The notes below the pieces were generated by a model, which was not told the DNA's origin, searched no databases, and saw nothing but the letters and a program-made list of their open reading frames with translations. Of a DNA stretch of 64,000 nucleotides, positions 54,887 through 64,000 are shown piece by piece (positions within the stretch are counted from its first letter, which is position 1; every line of letters begins with the position of its first letter). Location: contig CM074131.1 in NCBI GenBank assembly GCA_037178625.1, positions 930,001 to 994,000 of the forward strand, read 5' to 3'. Position numbers and translations under genes: made by a program. This DNA is from Skeletonema tropicum (Eukaryota > Bacillariophyta > Thalassiosirophyceae > Thalassiosirales > Thalassiosiraceae).

Positions 54887-55475
54887 ACTGGAAATGCTTA
54901 TCTACTAATATCACCGCGGCAAGCAGCAAATGAAGACTCCAATTGTTGGTTCAATGATGTCTAGGTAGCGGTAATGCAAATTAACCTAATTTTCTAAGTG
55001 ATATGATATGATATGGCAATATCATAGCCATCATCACAAGCACAAATAAATATCACACAGGCACAAGTCAGGCAAAGCACGTGCGCCGCAAAGCAAAAAT
55101 CAAAGAGCGAAAGTGAAGAAAAGATTCGCAAATAAAAGATGTGTATCTTTTCTCCTAACCTTCCACCTGGCCGCCACACCTTTTCTTCTCCTCCAATGAA
55201 AAGAGCATGAACATGAAGTGCTTTTGTTCTTTTGGCATGCCGCACCTTTCGGCCACTGTTGCCTCCAACCATACCATCTCCGCTCAGATAGACAACTGTT
55301 AACACGGCAGATTTCTTACGCTTCATTCCTAGCTGCTGAGCGTCGCTGTTTCATTATCAAAGAATATAATTTGCAAGAGCACACACTCATAAACACTTGT
55401 GCCTGGACCTACCGACTCCATTTCTTTCTCTCTTGACAAACCTGATACAAATCTACAATAAATAGCATTTCCAAC

Positions 55476-57353
55476 ATGGGGAAAACAGGCTACAAATACA
55501 CTAAGGCACAGCCATCCAAGGGATCGCGCAACATGCTCCCAAAGTCCAACGCCTCCTCGAAACTCAACCGTACCGCCCCGGGCAAGAAGGGAGATAGGAA
55601 CATGCGTGACAACGCCACCATTGCACGTCTTAAAATGTACAATAATGGCAAGGCAATCCGTAACAAGGAGGGAAAGGTGGTCGGTGGACAATTCATGATG
55701 GGCGATCGGGCAGGTGATTCGAAAATCACAGCAGCAACTGGTCGGATTGCACCCGATCGACGATGGTTTGGTAATACACGTGTGGTCAATCCGTCGGATC
55801 TCGACAAGTTTCGGGAAGAAATGACAAATAGTATGGCAGATCCGTACTCTGTGGTGGTAAAGCGGAAGCAGCTTCCCATGGGACTTCTTAAGGATGCGGC
55901 GGAGTTGACCAAGGCGGGGAAGAATAATAGTGGATTGTTGGCGAATGAACCTTTTGAGCATGCATTTGGAGCAAAGAGTCGGAGGAAGAGGGTGAAGGTT
56001 GAGCAATACATGGTTGGAAGGACTAGTAAAATGGACGATATCAATAACGATGATGGAGATGAGCAGCCATACAAGGGTGGAAGTGCCGAGGCCATGAATA
56101 ACATGCCCGACGATGATGCATCTGGATACGCTGCCCTTCTTTCTGCCGCGACAAAGTCACAGGATACCTATGCCAAGGTGAATAGTCGTGTTGGTATCGT
56201 CCCTTGGGGTAGAGATTCCAATCTTGTCAAGACGGAAGGTGAGGGCGTGGACTGGGTACACTCCAAAAAGGATGATTTATTTCTCAAGGGACAATCGAAA
56301 CGTATCTGGGGCGAGTTTTACAAGGTTGTGGATTGTTCCGATGTCATTCTTCACATTATTGACGCGAGGAACGTGCCCGGGACACGATGCACAATGATTG
56401 AAAAACACATTGCCAAGAATGCACCTCATAAACATCTGGTGTTTGTGCTGAACAAGATTGACCTTGTCCCCAATTGGGTAGCGAAACGGTGGATTGGAGA
56501 GTTGTCTCAAATCCGTCCCACCATTGCCTTTCATGCAAGTATGACACATGCATTTGGGAAAGGTGCGTTGATCAGCTTGTTGCGACAATTTGGAAAGTTG
56601 AATTCGGATAAGAAGCAGATAAGTGTGGGTGTTATCGGGTATCCCAACGTTGGGAAGAGTAGCGTGATCAACACTCTTATTTCAAAGAAGAGTTGTAAAG
56701 TTGCTCCTATTCCTGGAGAAACAAAGATCTGGCAGTACATTACATTGTTCCGTAATATCTATTTGATCGACTGCCCTGGGGTTGTCGTTGATACAGCTGG
56801 AGATACCGAAACGGATTCAGTTCTCAAGGGTGTCGTCCGTGCGGAGCGATTAGAGACACCTGAGGACTATGTTGATGCTATTCAAGAGGCGGTCAAGAGA
56901 GAACACATCGCAGCCTTGTATGGCTTGTCAAAGAGTGGAGATGATACATGGAAAAGCAGCGAGGAATTATTAGAGAAGATTGCAATCAAGTGCGGGCGTC
57001 TCCTCAAGGGAGGCGAACCGTGTTTACGAAGTGCTGCGATCTATATCATTAATGACTACCAGAGAGGCCGTCTTCCTCATTATGTTGCACCACCAGAGTT
57101 GAAGGATGATGAAGACGAAAAGAATAAACCCAAAGCAGATACAGCAGAGATTGAGGGTGTCAAATTAGATAAGCAGAACTTGGATGATATTGCTCGTAGT
57201 GCAGAAGTCGAGGAGAGCAAGGGGGTGGCAGCAAAGGAGGATGGAGATGACGTGGAGGAAGGAGATGATGATGACGACGATGGGTCATCAGATTCAGAGG
57301 AAGAAGCTGAAGCGCCCGCATCACTTGCTGTAGGTGCAGGAGATTGGGATTAA
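55476..57353 (+). CDS. NOG2: Nucleolar GTP-binding protein 2 (NOG2/GNL2)
   Basis: 625 aa, single exon. A circularly permuted GTPase of the YlqF/YawG family that checks and exports pre-60S ribosomal subunits. The N-terminal NGP1 region has [14 protein letters not shown] and the WFGNTRV block. Permuted G motifs follow: [11 protein letters not shown]4 NKID (326-329), G1 GYPNVGKS (388-395), PIPGETK (G2-like) and G3 DCPG (432-435). The RG-hook/C-terminal region is followed by a long acidic tail of Asp and Glu. Length and motif order match the family. It is divergent from the fusion gene at 52895-54886 (about 590 bp between starts). Confidence 0.95.
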   Translation: MGKTGYKYTKAQPSKGSRNMLPKSNASSKLNRTAPGKKGDRNMRDNATIARLKMYNNGKAIRNKEGKVVGGQFMMGDRAGDSKITAATGRIAPDRRWFGNTRVVNPSDLDKFREEMTNSMADPYSVVVKRKQLPMGLLKDAAELTKAGKNNSGLLANEPFEHAFGAKSRRKRVKVEQYMVGRTSKMDDINNDDGDEQPYKGGSAEAMNNMPDDDASGYAALLSAATKSQDTYAKVNSRVGIVPWGRDSNLVKTEGEGVDWVHSKKDDLFLKGQSKRIWGEFYKVVDCSDVILHIIDARNVPGTRCTMIEKHIAKNAPHKHLVFVLNKIDLVPNWVAKRWIGELSQIRPTIAFHASMTHAFGKGALISLLRQFGKLNSDKKQISVGVIGYPNVGKSSVINTLISKKSCKVAPIPGETKIWQYITLFRNIYLIDCPGVVVDTAGDTETDSVLKGVVRAERLETPEDYVDAIQEAVKREHIAALYGLSKSGDDTWKSSEELLEKIAIKCGRLLKGGEPCLRSAAIYIINDYQRGRLPHYVAPPELKDDEDEKNKPKADTAEIEGVKLDKQNLDDIARSAEVEESKGVAAKEDGDDVEEGDDDDDDGSSDSEEEAEAPASLAVGAGDWD

Positions 57354-57457
57354 TATTATAAAAAGCTATAAGTGAAGTAGATTTGGAGAAGAACTTTATC
57401 GTTTATTTGTCTCCAGAGTTATCCTAATTTCGCATGTTATATTTATGAGATGATGAA

Positions 57458-58786
57458 TCATTTACTAACTCTCCTCGGCTCATCGCAAAGCTCTAATACC
57501 TTGATGGCTTCCTTACGAATTGTATCTGTTCCTAGCAATTCCTTTCCAGATATACGGTTGTTACTCTTGCTTTTGACTTTCTTCGGTGATTCAGGCTGCA
57601 TCGGTGCAACTTGGGCAACTTTTTCTTTTCTTCCTTTTTGCTTCTTCTTTTTCTTTTCACCATTACTTCTTTTTCTGCTCGGCAAGCCCTTCCACTTCTT
57701 CTTGGGCTTAGGCTTTGTGGGTGCGTTGCTCGTCACAAGCTCGATCTTCATGATGGCAGACAAAATCTCAATCATCAATTCGGGCGAATTCTTCAGTCGT
57801 TCAGCAGAGTCTGAGAGGTTCATGATATCTCCCGGCCGTGCAATAAGGTAGGAGATTGCGTATTCCTTCAGTACCGTGCACGAATTCTCCTGTGCAAAGC
57901 AGATAAAGTCCATACAATTTGCCGTGTCTACCACCCGCAATTCAATGAAAGATCGTTCAATCTCTAGTTTCAAGCTCGAAACATCGTATCTATTAGCTAC
58001 CTCGATGATCTCCTTACCGTACTTCCGCACAGCTTGCCGATTCGGAGGTGGGCCACCGTATATATACTTTAACAAGAATCTGAATGCCTCCTCAGACACA
58101 TCTCGCATATGCACTGACGTGTGCGTATTGTCACAGTCACATAAACGTGCAAGAGCAGGAGCATTTGCTTCTAAAATGAACTTGTGCGCACGGATTGTCA
58201 CTTGTCGAAAGTGTCCAAATTCGAATGCAACATCTGCTCTTTCTCCGCTGTAGAAAAGATTCAGCATGTTCCTTTGGAAGGGATTGAACAGAGTGTGGGT
58301 TACTGATGCTATTGGCAAGGCTTGAATGACAATGTCAATCACTAAAGTGCCATTCAAGAGCACAGATCCGTTGGGTGATGCTTTGGCACCCTTCACATTG
58401 AATAGATTCATCAAGTCTGTGCCAACTACATGTCTTTCATTTGGGCTTTCGGACGGCGAGAACTCTTCCTCGTGGGCGACGTTCCCTTTCTCGTCCCTCA
58501 TGATGAAGGAGAATTTGATATCGTCAGTTTTTGCATTGCTCGTGACTTCTCTCATTAGAACGAAATTCAAGGACATCCTACGATTCCCACTGCTGCTGCT
58601 GCTGCTACTACTGCTGCTTTTGCTCTTGCGATCTGTTTGTGATTTCGACTCGGATATTTTTATCATCAAGTTCCAGATATCGCCATTGATATCGGCCGCA
58701 GACGATTCTGCTAAAACACTCCCTTTATGGGCCTCAAATTCTGGGAAATGGAATCGTAGTACTGATGTTTGTGGACTTTGTTTCAT
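57458..58786 (-). CDS. BTB/POZ domain protein with N-terminal MATH-like region
   Basis: 442 aa, single exon. Residues 1-160 resemble a degenerate MATH domain, interrupted by a Ser run (encoded near 58590-58620). Residues about 178-290 form a BTB/POZ domain (ADVAFEFG, IRAHKFILEANAP, FRFLLKYIYGG), followed by a BACK-like helix region. The C-terminus is strongly basic (KPKPKKKWKGLPSRKRS and following Lys run), a likely nuclear-localisation signal. MATH-BTB proteins usually serve as substrate adaptors of CUL3 ubiquitin ligases; this role is inferred. It is convergent with NOG2, with 104 bp between stops. Confidence 0.85.
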   Translation of the reverse strand: MKQSPQTSVLRFHFPEFEAHKGSVLAESSAADINGDIWNLMIKISESKSQTDRKSKSSSSSSSSSSGNRRMSLNFVLMREVTSNAKTDDIKFSFIMRDEKGNVAHEEEFSPSESPNERHVVGTDLMNLFNVKGAKASPNGSVLLNGTLVIDIVIQALPIASVTHTLFNPFQRNMLNLFYSGERADVAFEFGHFRQVTIRAHKFILEANAPALARLCDCDNTHTSVHMRDVSEEAFRFLLKYIYGGPPPNRQAVRKYGKEIIEVANRYDVSSLKLEIERSFIELRVVDTANCMDFICFAQENSCTVLKEYAISYLIARPGDIMNLSDSAERLKNSPELMIEILSAIMKIELVTSNAPTKPKPKKKWKGLPSRKRSNGEKKKKKQKGRKEKVAQVAPMQPESPKKVKSKSNNRISGKELLGTDTIRKEAIKVLELCDEPRRVSK

Positions 58787-59208
58787 GGGTGTACTTTGAT
58801 AAGATATAAGTAGATATGTCGTGTTGTTGATAGGGAAGTTAATTGAGATACCTCTTGCTTTGTGAGCAAGTTGCAGTGGCTAAACAAGACTCAGAGTCTC
58901 ATTGGTCTTGCTTGTGTCATGTTGTTTGTCCTCCTCTCGCGCTTCTTCTGTTGGCGTCGCGGATGTTTTGAGTCGGGCATTTGGCATCTCGCGGTATCTA
59001 TACGCTATACGATACGCGGCGTAATGGTGCTGCAGCAGCAGCGTGTCAGCCTTTATATTTCTTCGTCCACTGATGACGGAGGTTTGAAAATAATCTCCTC
59101 TGCCCAATCCCTTGATCCTACTATTGTACTCATTATTTTTGAATTCTTTAATGTTTTCCTTGTGATTCAATAATCTTGACAATCCATGATGGATAAATAA
59201 TAAGGCTA
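58787..59208. other. Spacer between BTB and TrmJ-like genes
   Basis: About 420 bp with no supported gene. It should hold the BTB promoter and the 3' end of the TrmJ-like transcript. Confidence 0.4.
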
Positions 59209-59964
59209 TCATTCAGTATCATAATAGCCAAGAGCCATCCTCCAGTCATACGCAATAAGTTGCACGGCTGATGCTAAATTCAAAGAACCAAATTTTGGAT
59301 TTGTGGGTATCCCAAGCATATATTGGCATTTGTCCATATCCGACTCGTCCATGCCACTCTTTTCATTACCAAATATAAACGCAATTCTTCGCGTTATTAG
59401 CTCGTCATCTTTTCCTGTCTCCTGAGTTGTCGTATTGTCATTATCGATATTCACCAACTGTTCAAAGAATGGTCTTGGCTCTACATAGTTCCGTTCTGGT
59501 CGCTGTTGGTACATGTCTACAGGCATTCCCGTACCACAGATAATTTCTTCATTTCCATTATAATCCATCAATGCGTCATCTAGTGTTGTATAAACCTTCG
59601 CCCTCTTCAATATATCCGTAGCACCACTAGCACGCTGCACAGTTTTGTTCCGACTAAGGACTTTCGGATCATGGGGTGATACGAGTGCTAGGTCAAAGAA
59701 TCCCATTGTTTTGATTGCTCGAGCTGCTGCACCTACGTTTTCATTTTGTTTGGTGTACATTAGGATGAAGCGGGTTGCATGAGGGATGCGCATGATTATA
59801 TACAGTTTGGCTGTGACAATCGACACAAAGCTTCTGGCTTCCTTTTCGAAGTTGGCTGCAAATGTGGAAAGAGGTCGACAACGACGATCAATGCAATGGT
59901 GTGTTGTGATAGCCTTGCGCCTTAAGTACGGTAGCAACCACCAGCAACCAGCTCCAGCCATCAT
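59209..59964 (-). CDS. SPOUT RNA 2'-O-methyltransferase, TrmJ/SpoU-like, organelle-targeted
   Basis: 251 aa from ATG 59964; the open frame extends further upstream only with a non-ATG start. The N-terminal ~60 residues are basic and Ser/Thr-rich (YLRRKAITTHH), as in mitochondrial or plastid targeting. The catalytic domain shows the trefoil-knot SPOUT motifs: ENVGAAARAIKTMGF (motif 1), FIFGNEKSGM (motif 2) and IPTNPKFGSLNLASAVQL (motif 3), close to TrmJ/LasT, which methylate tRNA position 32 or related sites. The RNA target cannot be read from sequence. Divergent from the Obg gene, which together with MiaB points to organelle translation. Confidence 0.88.
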   Translation of the reverse strand: MMAGAGCWWLLPYLRRKAITTHHCIDRRCRPLSTFAANFEKEARSFVSIVTAKLYIIMRIPHATRFILMYTKQNENVGAAARAIKTMGFFDLALVSPHDPKVLSRNKTVQRASGATDILKRAKVYTTLDDALMDYNGNEEIICGTGMPVDMYQQRPERNYVEPRPFFEQLVNIDNDNTTTQETGKDDELITRRIAFIFGNEKSGMDESDMDKCQYMLGIPTNPKFGSLNLASAVQLIAYDWRMALGYYDTE

Positions 59965-60210
59965 GAACCGAGATGGTGTGGGGGACCTTTCTTTAATATT
60001 AATTCCTACGTTGAAGTAGGAGTAGAAACGCACCACAAATTGCAAAAAACATCACCATTATCACCAGCTCCTTCAGCTTGTGTGGAAACATCGCTACAAT
60101 TACGACGACGATGACGCTTGCATGACATCTTTATTACAGAATATCACATGATGCACTGCTCGAGAACGAAGATTCAACGGCGTAAGAAGAAACAAAACAG
60201 CGGAAGCACG

Positions 60211-61794
60211 ATGACATCAGTACACATAATCCGCTTCGCTCTCACGATATGCATCATTGCCATGAGAAATTCATGTTCTACCACACTTGCGTTTAGCACC
60301 ATAACATTGCTTCCTAGAACACATCTTCCATTCATAATACAGTCATCTAGTGCATCACAGACTTTGTACATGTCATCCGACAGTGACGCAACTGTCTCCA
60401 GCACAAGCACAAGTAATAGCAATCAAAAGATCAATCCAGCAGCAACACCCACCTCATCCTCCTCCACAAACGAATACTCCTTCTTCGACGAGGCAACAAT
60501 CTACATCCGCGCCGGCTCCGGCGGCCAAGGTGCCTCCACGTACAAGAAGGGTGTTGGAGGCCAAAATGGACCAGCAGATGGTGGAAATGGTGGAAGAGGG
60601 GGGGATGTGATATTGCAATTGGATGAGAGTTTGAATACGTTGGCGGGGTTGGCACGGTATGCTTGGAGACCGAATTCGTTTGGTGGGGGTGGTGGAGCCA
60701 AGAGGAGGAGTGGTGGTGGTGGTGGTGGTAGTGGCACATCATCTGGAGGAGGAGGGGAAGGTGGTTCAACTACACGAGTCTTGTCGTTTCGAGCTGAGAA
60801 TGGGATAGACGGCGCAAGACAAAATAAGCAAGGTAGAAATGGGAAAAATGTTGTTGTCAGAGTCCCTCCTGGTACCATTGTTCAAGAGGAGGTGCAGAGT
60901 GATAACGACGACGAAGAGCCTGAATACATCAACCTTGCAACAATAACACACACAAATCCAACTCAAATTATTGCCACTGGTGGACAAGGCGGAGAAGGCT
61001 CTGCTGCAAATATATCTCAACGAGGTGTACGTCGTCCACGAACTCCACCCCAGGGTGGACAGCGGAAGCGGTTAAAGCTAACGTTGAAGGTGGTAGCTGA
61101 TGTGGCACTTGTCGCTGTCCCGAATGCGGGCAAGAGCACACTATTGAGTAAAGTTACAAGAGCCAAGCCAAAGATTGCAGATTATCCCTTTACGACTGTC
61201 GTGCCGAACTTGGGTGTTTGGGTTCCAAGTGACATGGGCGATGCATATTACGATGGTGATGAGGAAGATAACTTTTCATTGGACGAAAATGGAGATCCGA
61301 TTCCGTCATCGTCAAACAGCAAGTCGCTGATTCTATGTGATGTCCCTGGACTCATTGCAGGTGCATCGGAAGGGATTGGCCTGGGACATGCTTTTTTGAG
61401 ACATGTCGAACGATGTCATGTCATTCTGCACCTCTTGGATGCTACTTCCAAGAATGTGTTGGATGAATATGCAATGATAAATAGAGAGTTGCTGAATTAT
61501 GGTACAGGCAAGTTGGCAACAATGCCGCAAGTGGTCGTTGTCAATAAAGTCGATGTTGCTTTCAATGAATACGACGATGCAACTGGAAAGCAAGGAGTAT
61601 TCGAAAACCAAGCTCAATTGGAAAGTCAATTGCAAGAGATAATGCCCCATAGTCGTCTCATGTGGATAAGTGCCAAGGAAGGCGAAGGTGTCGACGATTT
61701 AATGTCCAGAGTGGCAATGTTTGTCAAGAAAGTGAAGGAAGCAACTGCCGCGGAGGAAAAGAAATTATTGGAGCAGAGTGAAAGTGAAGATTGA
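60211..61794 (+). CDS. Obg-type GTPase, plastid-targeted
   Basis: 527 aa from ATG 60211. That start gives a hydrophobic signal (IIRFALTICIIAM) followed by LAFST, a plastid bipartite signal; another in-frame ATG at 60148 would put a basic tail before it. The Obg fold has ATIYIRAGSGGQGASTYKKG and Gly-rich loops, with an extended poly-Gly insert (about 60680-60770), VRVPPGTIV and ATGGQGGEGS. The G domain has VPNAGKST (about 61117), DYPFTT, CDVPGLIAGASEGIGLG and NKVD. An acidic insert (about 61245-61300) splits the region between G2 and G3. Bacterial-type Obg proteins assist large ribosomal subunit assembly; here probably in the plastid. Confidence 0.92.
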   Translation: MTSVHIIRFALTICIIAMRNSCSTTLAFSTITLLPRTHLPFIIQSSSASQTLYMSSDSDATVSSTSTSNSNQKINPAATPTSSSSTNEYSFFDEATIYIRAGSGGQGASTYKKGVGGQNGPADGGNGGRGGDVILQLDESLNTLAGLARYAWRPNSFGGGGGAKRRSGGGGGGSGTSSGGGGEGGSTTRVLSFRAENGIDGARQNKQGRNGKNVVVRVPPGTIVQEEVQSDNDDEEPEYINLATITHTNPTQIIATGGQGGEGSAANISQRGVRRPRTPPQGGQRKRLKLTLKVVADVALVAVPNAGKSTLLSKVTRAKPKIADYPFTTVVPNLGVWVPSDMGDAYYDGDEEDNFSLDENGDPIPSSSNSKSLILCDVPGLIAGASEGIGLGHAFLRHVERCHVILHLLDATSKNVLDEYAMINRELLNYGTGKLATMPQVVVVNKVDVAFNEYDDATGKQGVFENQAQLESQLQEIMPHSRLMWISAKEGEGVDDLMSRVAMFVKKVKEATAAEEKKLLEQSESED

Positions 61795-62051
61795 ATGTTC
61801 TTTTCTCTTTTGTTTTGTAAAAGTTAAATTGTTGTATGCAATACGTCCATCATCTTTTCACGGCACATTCATTTTATTCTGTCTCATTTGCCTGATGATC
61901 ACTGACGAAATTGTAATATCGTTCCATCCAACTGAGAGTAGATTGTGTGCTGTTTCTTTTCAGACTCCTTTCCATTCATTCCCCATATATATTAGTTTAT
62001 CCCCAACCAAATTGTATTATTGTTTTATTTTTTAGCAGAGTGCGTGTGAGT
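61795..62051. other. Spacer between Obg and SmD1 genes
   Basis: Convergent 3' ends; no gene. T-rich sequence, probably the two overlapping or adjacent 3' UTRs. Confidence 0.4.
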
Positions 62052-62532
62052 CTACCGCCGCATAGGTCCCCTTCCCCGACCACCCCCTCCTCGGCCACGC
62101 CCTCTACCTCTACCAGCAGCTCCAACTGGCGCTGCCTTTTGGACATTCTATTTGATATTATCAACAGGTGTGCAAAATGGAGACGTATTAGTAAACAACG
62201 TGCATGAAAATCAAAGAAAAATCTTGACACATCAGATGTGCAACATAGAAAAAAGATCACAAACATCCACTAACCTTTGGTGTATCCTCCACCAAAAGAG
62301 CATCCAAATTTAAACCATCCGGTAACAACCACGCCCGAACCGTACTCCCCCTCACACTCAGTGTAGCATAACTAACTGGATTCTTTCCCCGAACTGTCAT
62401 CTTGGCCTTTTTTAGATGGGCGTTCATCGTCGCATCGACTCCGACGACTGTGCCGGAAATCACTGTCCCATTTTTCAGTTCGATGGTGACTTGTTCGCGG
62501 TTCAATTTTTGGAGGAATTTAACTAGCTTCAT
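62052..62532 (-). CDS. SNRPD1: Small nuclear ribonucleoprotein SmD1
   Basis: Two exons, 62532-62275 and 62147-62052 (127-nt GT-AG intron), giving 117 aa, close to the human protein (119). Sm1 motif: REQVTIELKNGTVISGTVVG with the following VDATMN. Sm2 motif: SVRGSTVRAWLLPDG. Exon 2 supplies the Gly-Arg repeat tail (GRGRGRGRGGGGRGRGPMRR), the usual target of arginine methylation. Component of the Sm ring of spliceosomal snRNPs. Without the intron the tail is missed and the protein would end after exon 1. Confidence 0.95.
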
Positions 62533-62780
62533 CGTCAATAAGTGAGTGGGGGAGTCTATTGATTAGCTGCTCGCCGCAATGCAGTGCTCGTTGTTTTTTG
62601 TTTTTTCGTTTCCAAGTCATCAAGCGTGTCAAGTGTGATAATGCCTCATGCTTATTTGCTACGCACGTGGGCTACACGGTAGAGCAATTTATGGGGAAAG
62701 TGTTAGTTGAATCTCATGCACAAATGGCTCAGGCAGAGAAATCGCACGAGGGTCGGCTTAATTTATCTCAAGGCAAGGGA

Positions 62781-64000
62781 CTAATTCACTTGATCAATGG
62801 TTGTAATTTTGACGTCGAGCTTAACCCAAGCACGATCAACGGCTTCGGACTCATCACAAAAGCTCTGGTCAACATTACTTTCAACTGTACAATAAATCTC
62901 TTCAGCATCGACAATTTTTCCAAAGGGAGCGGCTACATCGCCAAATGCAATTGCCTTGTCAAAATGGATCCGAGAGGTCCGACTCTGGTTGTTTGCTCTG
63001 ATCCTGCTGAAGGTGAAGATTTCTTGTGTGGTACCTTCCTTTGGAGTGCATAAATCACTTCCATCTTCCGCGTTGATTGAAACAAATACTTTAAAGTCTG
63101 TCTTAGTCAAACTCAGACCTAACTGTACCTGACTTTCAGATGTGCTATTGGTTCCTTTGAAGGAAATGGGTTGCTTTTTAGGGTAAGGAAGGCAAGTGTT
63201 CTTAGTCCCATCAAGATCCCACAAGCTCCAATCATTTCCTTCGCCACATATCGGGCAGAAGCCATTGCCATAATCTAACTGTAGCGTTATCGCACCCTCC
63301 ACGGGGCGGATTTGACAAAAAGGTCCACCGAATCCAAGCGGACAGTCACACCGGTTGACAGTTCCATGACGATCATTTTCTACTGTCTTGCAAATGCCAT
63401 AGTTTATCTTGCCGCTTTCACCAGTACAAATAGACGTTTTTCCTACGGAAGCTTTGGTACCATTGTAGCAGTCGGCACAGAAGAAAAAAAACTCCTTTTC
63501 ACTCATCCTAGCAATAGCAGAGGTCTTCCCAGTGTTAAGATCATCGTCCCATTCACCTTCCCAATCAGCAAGTATTGCACGGAAAGCAAGATTTGCAGGA
63601 GTGCTTGATTGTGTTGGCTCACTGACGTACATTATTCTGTACTTTTCCTTGTCCCAGAGGTAAGATGATAGATGGTCAGAGATGTCATCTGAGCCGCCAT
63701 AGTCGACCTGCATTACATTCCAGTAATTGCCATCAAAAAACATGTAGCGCGAAGATTCTTCGTGACTGTAAACTGGTACTCCTAACCACATGACTGGCTT
63801 GTCTTCATCGTCATAAAGCAAGTCAAACGACTTTTGGTCGTAACAGTCTTTTTCAGAAAAACAGCCTTCAAAGCCGGCATCCGTTACCATTTCAGTACAA
63901 GGGCCCACATGCTGAGAGATGCAGATAACAATACAAAGTGGGTTAGAAAGAAGCTCGTCTCTAGCTTTACATATAACTTGAAGATCACTGGCAGAATGTA
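62781..64000 (-). CDS. Partial secreted-type protein with EGF-like motif, unknown
   Basis: The frame is open from the right edge (63998) to a stop at 62781, about 405 codons, so the N-terminus lies outside the window. It includes a Cys-rich start (VGPCTEM ... EGCFSEKDCYDQ), a region with SYLWDKEKYRIMYVSEP, and an EGF-like end block CDCPLGFGGPFC with preceding Cys residues. A Cys-rich and Trp-containing segment follows (CPICGEGNDWSLW), then a C-terminal beta-rich part. Even Cys numbers and the EGF signature suggest an extracellular or membrane protein of the kind common in diatoms. Function unknown. The plus-strand ORF at 62559-63053 overlaps it and is a shadow. Confidence 0.7.
   Translation of the reverse strand, partial: HSASDLQVICKARDELLSNPLCIVICISQHVGPCTEMVTDAGFEGCFSEKDCYDQKSFDLLYDDEDKPVMWLGVPVYSHEESSRYMFFDGNYWNVMQVDYGGSDDISDHLSSYLWDKEKYRIMYVSEPTQSSTPANLAFRAILADWEGEWDDDLNTGKTSAIARMSEKEFFFFCADCYNGTKASVGKTSICTGESGKINYGICKTVENDRHGTVNRCDCPLGFGGPFCQIRPVEGAITLQLDYGNGFCPICGEGNDWSLWDLDGTKNTCLPYPKKQPISFKGTNSTSESQVQLGLSLTKTDFKVFVSINAEDGSDLCTPKEGTTQEIFTFSRIRANNQSRTSRIHFDKAIAFGDVAAPFGKIVDAEEIYCTVESNVDQSFCDESEAVDRAWVKLDVKITTIDQVN

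Noticed and set aside
62559..63053. 164-aa plus-strand ORF
   Set aside because: Antisense to the EGF-containing partial gene, with no recognisable motif and no better codon pattern.
1..64000. tRNA or rRNA genes
   Set aside because: I looked for T-arm-like GGTTC-N-A motifs with pairing arms and for rRNA-like blocks, and found none that fold plausibly; a tRNAscan run would settle it.

Overview
The window looks like nuclear DNA of a diatom, most likely a centric, Thalassiosirales-like one. Genes are compact and alternate between strands. Introns are short GT-AG introns, mostly 82-127 nt. Several proteins begin with a signal peptide followed by an Ala-Phe or Ser-Phe plastid-type cleavage site (Psb28, Obg, a parvulin-like protein). 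A secreted chitinase with a chitin-binding domain, an algal-type selenoprotein and diatom-style retrotransposons are also present. No tRNA, rRNA or CRISPR was found. All family names come from reading motifs in translated sequence; no database search was possible.

Layout. (1) 1-5.8 kb is repeat-rich. It holds a long partial minus-strand ORF running off the left edge, a 1.5-kb terminal-inverted-repeat (TIR) element and a MITE. (2) 5.8-14.8 kb is a gene island: a GT90 glycosyltransferase, a MiaB/CDK5RAP1-type tRNA methylthiotransferase preceded by (perhaps fused to) a parvulin-like domain, a kinase-MIB/HERC2-RING protein, and homogentisate 1,2-dioxygenase (HGD). (3) 14.9-45.2 kb is a tandem array of three ~6.5-7-kb units. 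Each carries the same divergent pair of unknown genes followed by a ~190-bp satellite. Units 1 and 2 end in a broken copy of the HGD 5' end, so the array probably grew from the HGD flank. Unit 2 is split by nested insertions: a TIR element holds a Ty3/gypsy retrotransposon with near-identical LTRs, and a mariner-like element sits exactly at its right end. Units 1 and 3 carry a solo LTR, foldback elements and other insertions. (4) 46.4-64 kb is a dense gene island: GH19-like chitinase, a UGA-containing PDI selenoprotein, Psb28, a PGAM5-like phosphatase, a periplasmic-binding/DUF5522/PP-loop fusion, the nucleolar GTPase NOG2, a BTB protein, a TrmJ-like methyltransferase, a plastid-type Obg GTPase, SmD1, and a partial EGF-containing protein.

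Together the genes cover organelle translation and tRNA/rRNA maintenance (MiaB, TrmJ-like, Obg), ribosome and spliceosome assembly (NOG2, SmD1), ER protein folding (Sec-PDI, GT90), photosystem II assembly (Psb28), tyrosine catabolism (HGD) and cell-wall chitin (chitinase). The points most worth checking are the selenoprotein and its SECIS-like hairpin, the three-domain fusion protein, the possible parvulin-MiaB fusion, an intron flanked by a 19-nt direct repeat, and the array whose plus-strand gene has the same 8-A frameshift in all three copies.
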